Positions 10,441-20,617 of a stretch of DNA of 64,000 nucleotides are shown here, piece after piece. The stretch spans positions 194,484,816-194,548,815 of the forward strand of contig CP136066.1 in assembly GCA_032622095.1 (NCBI GenBank). The letters run 5' to 3'. Position numbers and translations under genes: made by a program. Below the pieces are notes generated by a model. That model saw only the letters and a program-made list of their open reading frames with translations, did no database searches and had not been told where the DNA came from. The DNA is from Siphonodentalium dalli (lineage: Eukaryota; Mollusca; Scaphopoda; Gadilida; Siphonodentaliidae). Positions within the stretch are counted from its first letter, which is position 1, and every line of letters starts with the position of its first letter.

Positions 10441-11126
10441 CACATCATACCACACATTGCTATGGCGTTCCCACTGGTGGTGTGAGACCATAAAATTGCC
10501 AACTATTTATGATTTGGTCTAATAAAATTACAACAATATATGATTTGGTTTTACGCAATGTATAATTCCAATATTGGCTTAGTGACTTAATAATTTGAAT
10601 TTCTATGTTATTTTTACAATATGGACTGTGTAACAAGAATGGCATAGCATTGACCCATGTTTTATGTATTGAGTACACTGCTTGCAGTACATTATACATG
10701 ATATTAATCAAAATAATTATGGTTGATGAACGAATATGAGTTACGTGTATTCAAATTCCAAGGAGTCACATGTTATAAATCACACAATGGTAACAAGTAT
10801 GTATGGTGAATGATTGTTATATTGTTAGAGCTATTCTCAGAAAGATATGGAGGTTTGACATTACTAATAGACAAGTGACCATAAATCTATGGTTAGCAAA
10901 ACATACCAGTCTAAACTTTAAGGAAATGCTTTGATTTCAATTTCATATATGTGTTCAGGTAATGACCATTACTGGACAGTATTTGCTCAAATGACTGTAT
11001 ATTAACATCAACAGGCATTACTGTACAATCTACAATTACAACTTATACAATACCATTATGCCTGTTTGCCACTCCCACTTGGGCATGAATCCCACGATGG
11101 TCCAAAAATCGCAGTAGTGCAGTAAA
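10441..11126. other. AT-rich spacer, no gene seen
   Basis: The 83-codon minus-strand frame at 10460-10711 shows no domain and low-complexity AT-rich composition. Nothing else is supported here. Confidence 0.4.
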
Positions 11127-12247
11127 AGGGTACCTGGACGTTTCGGCACCTGGGGTTGCCGTTCGGCACCTGGACGTTTCGGCACCTGATTTTTCGGCAC
11201 TTTGGACTTTTCGGCACCTGCTAATTTTCAGACCAACGAAATTATGAGTGAAGACTAAATTTGATTTTTTATTCTTTATTTCAATAAAATATGATAAAAC
11301 ATGTAACTTGAGGTAGTTGAAAGTCGGAGTTATATGCTCGGTTGGTAGAAACGGTAAGGAAAGCACCTCACGCAGAAAGTTATGAATATCTCCCTTCTGG
11401 TTATATGCTGGCTGCAATGGCTGGTCCCAAACAAATAGCAATGTGCACGTCATGGACCAGAAAAGAACGTTCCGTGTTAGTCTATTCCTGATATCGTATA
11501 AACAAAGAGCGTTTATTTTTGCTTGTACTTGTCGTTGTATTTTACGAATGAGTGGCTGGACAGAAGTTGAGACCACGGTTTGTTGATGACACGGAACGTT
11601 GCATCCAGGTACCAGACTTTGGACTTGGCGAGAAGTTGAAGTTGGCGCTCTGTGTAGAACACAAGATGTCGTCTGTTTGTCTCAGTGCAGTGGACGTCGA
11701 TCTGATATACTTCGGGGGCTTTGGCCTCTAGAAAGGCTTGATCCATCTGCAAAAACAACAAAGTTTAATTAGAGTGCGAATTAATCAGACAACTGTCGCA
11801 AAAACAACAAAGTTTGATTAGAGTGCGAATTAATCATATCAACCAGATTACAATCATATCCATCTGATTACGAAGGTAATTAACATAAGAGTGTTGGTGG
11901 ATGTTTGAAGGTTTATACAGTTATTCTGTTCTTTAAATATTGTTGAAATAAAGTGTACGGTTGATGTTTATGACGACGTTGGATGGTTTGGCATCTATTT
12001 GACTGTGTAAACACGCTTTATTATGTACTGTATCGAATTACAACACACGGCGAATATAAATGCAACATCAAAGTCAATATTATATACGAAAAGAAAAGAA
12101 AATCAAATAAGTGCCGAAACGTCTTCGATGAAGTGCCGAAACGTCCAAGTACCTGGGCCGAAACAACCAAATGCCGAAAACCCAGGTGCCGAAACGTCTT
12201 GAAAACCAAGTGCCGAAACGTCCAGGTGCCGAAACGTCCTGCACCCC
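11127..12247. mobile_element. MULE-like element relic with inverted minisatellite termini
   Basis: The left end (about 11127-11221) has repeated GGACGTTTCGGCACCT motifs. The right end (about 12108-12247) has the same motif inverted, AGGTGCCGAAACGTCC, in six or seven imperfect copies. Aligned outward they start GGGTACCTGGACG and GGGGTGCAGGACG, as terminal inverted repeats would. A transposase fragment lies between them on the minus strand. No convincing target-site duplication was found at the ends. Inverted ends made of tandem motifs are unusual for MULEs but known in fold-back elements. Confidence 0.6.
11280..11761 (-). pseudogene. MULE-type transposase fragment
   Basis: Two overlapping minus-strand frames carry it. 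The first (11761-11513) reads RRHLVFYTERQLQLLAKS, then VWYLDATFRVINKPWSQLL. This resembles the start of the MULE DDE domain found in many invertebrate FLYWCH/MULE proteins, with the Asp of DATF as the likely first catalytic acid. The second, read from about 11530 to 11300, has NALCLYDIRNRLTRN and FLREVLSLPFLPTEHITP, like the region C-terminal to the catalytic core in that family. The middle of the DDE domain, with the other acidic residues, is missing. The tail of the frame runs into the terminal minisatellite. It is a non-functional relic. Confidence 0.6.
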
Positions 12248-12529
12248 GGAAAATAAACAACCGTACAAACTCGGAGTCGGAAAACCGTGAACTCTGATTG
12301 AAAGTCTTAGATCATTCGATTTGCTTGTTACTTTTAATTCAAACTATTGGAATTTCAGTCGTGAAATGTCCAACTATTGAAAATTATCGTCCTCATTGGG
12401 GAGGACTGGACGCCCCCTCTCGTTACATCCCTGACCATATCATACAGCATAATATGGACGAGTCAGCCATAAAGAAACACAACATACTGTAGAGATACAA
12501 TTGTTTCAAGTATGCATCTGATGGTTAGA
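12248..12529. other. Spacer between the MULE relic and the 361-bp repeat; no gene seen
   Basis: A 64-codon plus-strand frame at 12298-12492 has a hydrophobic start but no recognisable family. I see no other feature. Confidence 0.3.
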
Positions 12530-12850
12530 GTCCACGAACAACTTTTGGTGCGATTTTCAAATATTTAGATCAAGCGGGTTACTCACGTCAATGCTATATA
12601 ACGTAAATACGTATATGCAAGTGGTGTATCACTAATCTATTCTAATGCCAAATCCAAACGGGCTAATGTAGAATCGAGGCTAATGCAGCAGCAGGTACGT
12701 CGGTATACTATAGGTGCGGCCTCAAAGTTTGACCGCTCTACTGTAAATGCAACCTGCCCAAAGCCTCGCGTTGGGTAGCTTCAGACTTGCCACATTCCAC
12801 CGAAAATCAAAGGGGGAAATACTCCAAAAATCAAACATTGAGATAAAATA
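12530..12850. repeat. Further copy of the 361-bp repeat (tail of one unit, head of the next)
   Basis: CGGGCTAAT at 12659 aligns with 9671 and 10032. The preceding 120 bp match the end of the unit at 10253-10340. The following 190 bp match the unit head (GTACGTCGGTAT, AAAGTTTGACCGCTCTACT, CAACCTGCCCAAAG, CACCGAAAATCAAAG). Confidence 0.7.
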
Positions 12851-12980
12851 CTGTAATTTCTTACGTGTGTAATGAACCCGCACGTGTTCTCTATTCCCGT
12901 TGTCTATTAAATATTGATATATTGTACACATGTATGTATTTATATTAATAAAACTAAATTGTGTTTATTCGGTTGTCTGT

Positions 12981-14364
12981 TAGTCCAAGTCTTCTCGTAC
13001 TAAAACCAGCTAAGATATTGGTATGGCGAGATGCTGGATTTAGTCCAAGCCCGCCTGCATAGGCTTCTTATAACACAACTTACGCCCAGGATCTGTGGCG
13101 GGAATTTGTGGTGTATTTTACTCGATTTACCTAGCAAATCAATACGTGATGCTATATACATCGGAAAGGGCGACATCTTATGGTCATAATGGTGTACTAT
13201 GATAATAATCTAACTTTAATGTTAAATTACAATTAGAATATTCCGGTTGATTGCCACAAACATCGCTTTGTTTCTCTGTTTGTTTACGTTTTAACTGAAA
13301 GCCGACGTGGTCCGAATAACTTCGGCATAATCCGCTGTTTGTTCTGGGTATTCTAGTTTCCGTTTCTATATATAGCGCGGGGTTTTCCGAACAAAATGGC
13401 GAAAACCGATCGCCCCAAAGTCCAGTTTCCTATGTGCTTTGAGAACAATTCCCGCACTAAAAACTTAATGACATAATGGAGGATCAGAACGGTAGTTTTG
13501 TTGACAATTGTCGCAAGCAACTTGTCAAAATTGGAGCAAATTAGGACTCTTGTGTGACAGTTGTGTCTGACTTGCCATGCGTGCGATGTGCATTTTGACA
13601 TTTGTGTTGATAAAATAATCGGAGAACCGAATCACACAGTTTAGAAATATAGTTCTTCCGTTTTAGTGGGACTTTTCAAACTTAAGGTTCAAAATTTATA
13701 CAAATTTTGTTTGATTTTTGTGTGTGCTTAACAAGAGCAGTATATTGCCCTGTTCGCTTAGTATATATCTTAATTTCACGGAAGTCCACCAAATGTGGGT
13801 GAAATGTAGCACCATATAAGGCATATTATTTATTCTAATGCTCGTTGTGTTTACACTGTTTTAAACTTTGAGAGGGTTGTAATTCCCGTAATTTATTTAA
13901 TGTATTACATTTATATCTCGAATGTTTAATTAATCTATTTATTTTTTTATTTATTGACAAACATAATTACGATTACAATGGAGAATTCATCGTAATTTGC
14001 GTTGTTAGTCCAAAATCTACGGAATATTTTCAACGGAAAATGCCGAACACAGTTCGCGAGGTCAACTGAGTTAGCATACTTTTAAAAATTGTAAACATTG
14101 CGGTAAATGTCTCTTTTCGCATTAAATTACCGCTTTCAATTCACAACTGATGTGGGTTTCAGATCAAATAGCATGTCTTCTGCGGAAAATATCCGTTTAT
14201 TGTCGCAATTGTGATATTTTATTTCATATAATTGTGGTTTTATTTGAGCGGGTCACTGACGCTTAAGTCGTGTCATAAGAGAGCATACGGGACGAACTCG
14301 GACTAAATACCAGCATCTCCATCCCAATATCTTAGCTAGTTTTAGTACGAGAAGACTTGGACTA
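12981..14364. mobile_element. Non-autonomous DNA transposon, 1384 bp, ~62-bp TIRs and perfect 9-bp TSD
   Basis: The left terminus, TAGTCCAAGTCTTCTCGTAC and on to about 13052, is repeated inverted at about 14296-14364 with few mismatches over some 62 bp. GTTGTCTGT flanks both sides exactly (12972-12980 and 14365-14373), which fixes the borders. A 9-bp duplication is characteristic of Mutator-like (MULE) transposases. The interior has no transposase frame; the minus-strand 82-codon frame at 13353-13601 shows no known domain. So this is a MITE-like passenger mobilised in trans. The clean duplication suggests a fairly recent insertion. Confidence 0.88.
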
Positions 14365-14373
14365 GTTGTCTGT

Positions 14374-15063
14374 CTGTCCGACTATAGGCGACCAACCGGT
14401 TGGATCATGGCAAAAGAAAATTGGTGCACATGGTAAATTGTCACGTGGAGTGTCATCGGATAGGCATTCATGAATAATTTAATAACATAATTAGTTACAT
14501 ACCTAAGACAATCGGACACACGGAGCTGGAAATTATTACACATGTTTAAATTGACCAGGGAAATGCATTCCCTTAGATGCTTCTGCCATCAAATGACTTA
14601 AAGTGGGCAAATAAATGATATCAACAAAGATAAACATCAAATAGCGTTTATTATCAGCTCAGAAGATATGTGAGGGAATTGCTATTCATGGGTAACTTGA
14701 CAATAATATTGCCATGGGGCAGGGGTCGTGGATCTTAGATGACTTAAGCAACAATAAGCATTAGCAATAAAGATCGTTTATCGTCAGCTTAGCATATATG
14801 GATGGAGAAATTGGTAGCTTCCCCGAGGTATCTCATGGAATATGTGTGGTTTATCTCAGTTATATATAGTACAAATGGGCAAATGGGTAACTTGACCTAT
14901 AGGTAAATGTTAGAGAAATATTTAGGGTTTGAGTTTGGGTTATTTTATGGTTAGTGTTATGGATTATGTCATGGTTGTCAATAGGCTTAAAGTTATGCAT
15001 AGTCTTAGTGCTTGCGTCAGGGTTGGGGTTATAAACACGAATAATAGTGTGGTCGTGGGAGAG
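14374..15063. other. Spacer with two short related motifs, no gene
   Basis: AGCGTTTATTATCAGCTCAG at 14643-14662 and a diverged version near 14773 lie in otherwise featureless AT-rich sequence. The same 20 bases occur at 24710-24729. Confidence 0.4.
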
Positions 15064-18000
15064 TTGAACCCGGAAGAAATTGGATACAAGCTGATTTTCG
15101 TGTCATTCGACGCGGAAAAACACCAGGAACAACATATCCAAAATCCGCAAAAATCCGCTCATGGGAAAATTCAGGATCCAAGATGGCGTCCAATATGGCT
15201 GACACAATACGTAAATTTCCCAATAACACATGAAACCTCGGTAATTATGGAAAATTACGCACCAAAACATATTCCACATTGAAAGTAGCACATGTCAGAA
15301 CACGCATACTGTTAAGCTTGTTGTCTTTGGGGGCAGATGGCTATCAATATGGCCGCTGAATTCGGGAAAATTATAATTTTTAAGTGTATACAAATATTCT
15401 TCTAATAAAAATGTCTATTATTAGCATATCCTACATTTCAACACAAGCAGTTTTGGTACATTTTGACGCAGAAAGGAACCGAGACCAACATATAATTTTT
15501 TTTTTAAATAGCACAAGCAGTCAGGATAGAAGATGGCGTCCAATATGGCGGTCAAATGATGATATTTCGAGTCAGTGCCCATTAGCACGCACACTCCGGG
15601 TTATATGGAAACTATTTAACCAAAACGGAAGCTACATTGACTTAGTCATGATACAGATGATACATAAATGTCCTTCTCGCGTTGTGCAATTGCTATCAAT
15701 CGTGAGAATAGCACAGTCGGGTTGAATTGCATTCGATCATTCTCGACTCTGATCCCAGGATATAAATGGTCAAGAGATTTTATTTGATCCTTCCGCTTGA
15801 TCGCGGCATCTGTGATACTCATGCTGTTGAGCTTTTGGTGGATCTCAAAACCGACACGTTCAGATTCAATACAGTTAACACCGTCCCCACCACTAGATGT
15901 TAACCCAGACGACAGGGAGCGTAGTTTATCTTCACTCAAATCAAAAGGTTCATGTTCGTTAAACCAACGTTGTATGATTATCAAATCATCAGAGTCACGT
16001 TTGCTCCTACTTGCCCCGAACTCCGCGTGCTGTTCACTGGTGGTATGTCTAAGTTTGGTTAATTCGGTCATGGCATCATTAATCTCGGCACACCTATGCA
16101 TGCTATATATCCATTGCATTCGGACAGATTCGGTCATTCCCATACCTCTTGTCAGACCTCCTCTGCTTTTGATAGAACGCGTAAGGACTTGTTCTATTAT
16201 GAGATCTGTTGATAATCCTGCCCATAATCTATTGCTTCTACGTACAGCATGAAACCCATTTTCGGCGAAACATTTGTACAGCCAAGGGTGTTTATTAGGT
16301 AGTTCCAACATTTGCTGTAGATAGAGTCGACAGCTCTTGGCATAGTTGGCGTGACCGGTTGCGGCAAATAGATTGAGCATTTGCCCCACAGTAGCGAGAT
16401 GCAGACTCCAATTTCCTGTCCTCTCTGCTCTAATGAAATTCTTCAACGTTTGCACATATTCCAAATACTGAACCCACAACTTTGCTGTCGGAGATTTCTC
16501 AATAAGCAACGATTAATACTTCTTCAAACATTCCTCGAGTTTCATCAATGGTTGAGACCCAGAAACAGCACTTGCAGGAATTACTCTACTTTCAATATAT
16601 TTGTACAAATCACTTATTGCGTTCATCTCATCCTTCTCGATTCTAGGTATTGTTTTTTCTTCAGACTGATTTATAGCTACTGTGGCATCAGGCGAAGCAT
16701 CGAGCACCATCTCAGTCTGCACTGTTCGGCCACCCCATGGGCTTGTCGGACTTGTACTTGTTTCTGTAGATGGCACAATGTCTGATATCAGCTTATTTGT
16801 AAGAGCAGCATCAATTAAGAAATGTCCACGCATTGCCCTTGATATTGCCTTCCCATAAATCATATGTGTAACTGTGTTAGGGCCATAGACATTCTCCAGA
16901 GCCTCTTCCAAACCCGAACCCTTCATTAGTGAACCAATACTACCCATGAAACTCATAATGGCATGAAAGCCACCCAGTCTGCAGACTATATTCATGGACT
17001 TGGTCATTATAATATTCGTGGCCTTTATCCACAATGGCTGATCAAATGTGATACATGGTGTCAGGATGTTTAGTTTGGTCGCTTGACCCTGAACATAAAG
17101 GAGAGTTGAATATATACAATCCTCATCGGACGGATTCAAATCTATAATCGGCAAAAACAGAACACCAGACTTCGTTGGGCACTTCTGGTCAACAGTCGTA
17201 ATATATTACATGAAGCCCGACCAATTTGTCCGAGGCTTTGTAGATTGGTTCACAAACCACCCTGAATGCCACAGTAGATCAGTGTTGAGCTCTGGGGGCA
17301 ATGTGTGTGGAGTAATCAGTTGAAGCAAAGGTTTGTAAGACAACGATGAAAGGCCTTTACCGGGAGAATCAACATAATGGCATATCTGGACTCCTTTACC
17401 TCGAACTAGCTCATCAACCTTCGAACGCTGGCACCTGTTAATGGTGTGTGGCCTGAGGCTAAGCTGTGTTTGATCTTTTGGAGTAGAGATTGCTATCATG
17501 CCCATACCATGGAATGTTCCCTGACCATCTAAAGTTGCTATGTTATGGTCTACATTGTCGGCAACCCACTGTGTACATGTTCCGGGGAAATAGTCGGTTA
17601 GAATATCGTCAGGACGTTCGGTTTGGATGACAGACTGTTTGTATCTTTCTACTTCGTCATGTGTAATGGAGAACCCCAACCTAGATAACTCATTCACCAG
17701 CCATTTTGAACCGAACACGTGATCCATCTCCACACCCACACCAAAGAGCGTTGGTGTTATAACAGATCGAGGTCGAGCAGATTGAATTATGGAGTGCCCA
17801 ATGCTATTTATCTTCAAATCGGATAGAATCAAAACACTTAACATCGTGTGCAAATGATGCGAAACCCACTGTCGACCCCGATCAATGGAAGAAATGTCTT
17901 CACTGGTTGGGTATGAATTAGTGTCATACTCAGTCTCTCTTATTTCTGCTCGTAATGTCCTTGCTGCTGTCAACATTATCCTTTCAGTTTCCTCTTCAAT

Positions 18001-19948
18001 ACTATCTATCTTATCACAGTACCATTTTTCGTTTATGATAAACTTTGCCATGTTCTGAAAACACACTATATTGTTCCGTATCTCAACTTCGGAGAAAAAT
18101 ATAAACTCCCCGTAGTGGTCCTGCAGTTTCTCTTTGAGCCATTTCATACTATACACATGCCAATCACCCGCATACTCAATCATTTTGTCATGCAACTCCC
18201 CCAGAGTATATAATTCTGCACCAGCTTCGAGCCAACTACAAACCATCTCAAACCATTGCTGCATTCCCTGGTCCGATCTCCTACCACTTTTCGCCTTATC
18301 AACCAATGTTGGATTTTCTTTATCCTTCTGGAAATCAGTATAACAGCGTGAGTGGTAGACAGATTCTGCTGCTACCAAGTCTATACAACCATACAACCGA
18401 TCCTGCACATCGGATGCCCATTTGGTCCCACTTTTATCACATAATTTTAGGATATTGTCCCGCATTGGGAGGGTTGTTACTTGCATCACCCCTGACTTGT
18501 CGGGATGTCGAGGATCTATAGTGGCAGGCGTACCACAAAACATACAGTCTGTCTTGAAATCAAACGGTCACACACCAAATCTCAGTTGTTTATTTGGAGG
18601 TACTTCGGTAGTTATTTCGACAGAACGGTGTCGCCTTTTTGGATCTGTGAAATCTCTACGACAATTCGAATGGACAAGAACTTTACCGACTGGTGTCATC
18701 TGATAGCGCTCATTCAGATAATCTTTCAGGTCGTGCCTCCCACGTTTATCACAGAAATTGATCAATGTCAAAATGCCTTTCTTAGACACGATGATGGGCA
18801 TAAAACACACATGTCATCCCGAAATTGCGTAATTTCTTGCGGCTCGTAAAATTCTGCCATAACTATATATTCAATACAAGACCAACTGATACATGGACTG
18901 ACACTACATTTAAATGATAGAAATATAGAATATGTATAGTAACAGGTCTCCTGCGTACGTTGGCGGCGTTAGGTTTCAACAGGAGAAAAGTTATAAGCCT
19001 TCAATCCAGTGGTTTGCAAATCAAAGTATTACTACTTGAACATACACAGCCGGAATGAGACAATACAAGCAACGAAGCTATATGCGAAAAAGCAGCCGAT
19101 ATGCGAGACCTTTTATGTGCATCTGTGAGAACAACCATATAGCACGTGTTCTGTTATAAACGCTCTTTATGTTATGTTCTGTTCTGTTATATACACGCTC
19201 TTTATGACATTTCCTGGAAAGGTATAGCAAAACACGTGTTCTGTAGCAAACGCTCTTTATTGTTGAACGAACCGACATTGCCAGCCAGCTAATATAGATA
19301 TCAGTGATACACATAAACTTGGTTTATTCGCTGTATGGACTTACACATCGCAGTTATAGTAAATTATATAGACACATTAAGCACATAAATTCGTCAATGT
19401 TCATAACTGGTTGAATAAATTGATAAAAACGGCATTTGAGAGTCAAACATGTGTTGTATTTCAAAGTGCTCTGAAATCTTTGTCCATGTGCGGATTTTGG
19501 CAAATTTTGGATATGTTGTTTCTATGGCTTTATCGGTTAGATTGATACCAAATTTAACATGTATTCCAGAAAATATGACATGCCAATATAATTGACTGTT
19601 GTCTTAGACAAATATATACTTGAAAATTATAATTTTCTCGAATTTGGCTGTTATATTAACAGAAGTACGTCCCAATTGACAACAAAATTGTTTATATATA
19701 TGTTCTAACATATGTTACTATCAATGTGGAATCCGTTTTTGGTGATATTTTTCCATATTCACTGAGGGTTTGCGTGTCAATGTGCGTTGACTGGAAAATT
19801 ATTCATTTGGCGGCCATCTTTTACGCCATCTTGGATCCTGCATTTTCCCATGATCGGATTTTTGCGGATTTTGGATATGTTGTTCCTGAAGCTTTTCCGC
19901 GTCGAATGACACCAAAATCAGCTTGTATCCAATTTCTTCCGGGTTGAC
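15064..19948. mobile_element. ~4.9-kb TIR element carrying a gene of the DNVDHN/TFHGMG family
   Basis: About 125 bp at 15064-15188 recur inverted at 19819-19948. Both ends read inward AACCCGGAAGAAATTGGATA, then a GTGTCATTCGACGCGGAAAA block, then AACATATCCAAAATCCGC and AGGATCCAAGATGGCG, with roughly 95% identity. Weaker inverted similarity continues inward (15330-15560 against 19440-19760). One long minus-strand coding relic lies between. The arrangement is that of a class II transposon. No target-site duplication was found, so the outermost bases are uncertain by a few nucleotides. Confidence 0.7.
15646..18860 (-). pseudogene. Large uncharacterised metazoan family protein (DNVDHN...TFHGMG), inactivated
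   Basis: It reads from ATG 18860 (MAEFYEPQEITQF) with a one-base shift near 18798. It is then one continuous frame to the stop at 15646, broken only by TGA 18570-18568, TAA 17208-17206 and TAA 16515-16513. Landmarks in order are CMFCG, VYHSRCYTDF, WVADNVDHNIATLDGQGTF with HGMGM, PTKSG...LPIIDLNPSDEDC, CRLGGFHAIMSFMGSIGSLM, NTVTHMIYGKAISRAMRGHF and RSIKSRGGLTRGMGM. I recognise these blocks from a large family of unnamed proteins abundant in bivalves and cnidarians; its function is unknown to me. Family members I recall continue beyond the point where this copy ends, so the C-terminus is probably truncated. Location inside TIRs suggests a transposon-borne gene. About 1,060 codons remain. Confidence 0.8.
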
Positions 19949-20617
19949 CCCCAAAGTCAGCTTCAACGACCATACTAATATGTATACCATATGCACAGTA
20001 TTTATCTAATATAAATATAACACTATCGGGTCTGTATGAAATTTTGCGCGCAATATTAATTTTGCGCGCAATATCACAATAATAAGCGCGACAGATTTGA
20101 GATATTGTGCTATAACCGCGCATTTTTCCAAATTAAGCGCGCTCAATATCGCAATAAAGGTGCGCCTCAATATACAACTTCTTCTGACTGGTAGTTTGTT
20201 CGTCAGTGATTTGTTCGGAACAGACGCAAGGCTGTTTGTTTACAAGTTTGCGTAGTTGAGATGTCGTGTTGTATGAGATGTTACATCCGTTGTTGCTGAA
20301 TACATTGACAAATATATAATAAGTTAATAATGAAGTCCTCAAGCGAATCGTAAAATATAAGTTTGATTTAATGAAAGAAACGGGTCATATTTGTTTAAAG
20401 TGTGTGGAGTTGCCTGTAATCTACAAATGATTAAACGATGTTAACACGTTTATTATCTATAATTTCAGGACGAAATCAGCGCGATGCGGCGTTACTGATC
20501 ACATCATGCGGCCGATGTTGGTATAGTAACACTATTGCATGGGCAGCATCATGTATCCCCTACATTTCATCAAAATCATACCGCTGAACGTTCATTGACC
20601 TGCACTCAGTAATAACG
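19949..20617 (+). other. Region upstream of the cGAS-like gene; leader and possible 5' exon
   Basis: A splice-acceptor-like ATAATTTCAG ends at 20468, followed by GACGAAATCAGC. From about 20505 to the ATG the sequence is shared with the inverted fragment at 53610-53718, so the leader belonged to the duplicated unit. The start codon context AACGATGGAG (A at -3, G at +4) is favourable. Confidence 0.5.
20042..20069. promoter_or_regulatory. Tandem TTTTGCGCGC motifs upstream of the cGAS-like gene
   Basis: TTTTGCGCGC occurs at 20042-20051 and 20060-20069. Further GCGC-core motifs lie in 20084-20165, spaced by CAATAT. They fit the E2F-type core TTTSGCGC and stand out in AT-rich DNA. They lie 550 bp before the start codon. 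Regulatory function is inference. Confidence 0.3.

Noticed and set aside
12021-12297. Overlapping frames rich in FGTW or CRNV
   Set aside because: They are six-frame readings of the GGTGCCGAAACGTCC terminal repeats.
15646-18860. Stop-codon recoding to rescue the three in-frame stops
   Set aside because: Stops are of two kinds (TGA and TAA), a frameshift is also present, and neighbouring genes use all stops normally; pseudogene is simpler.
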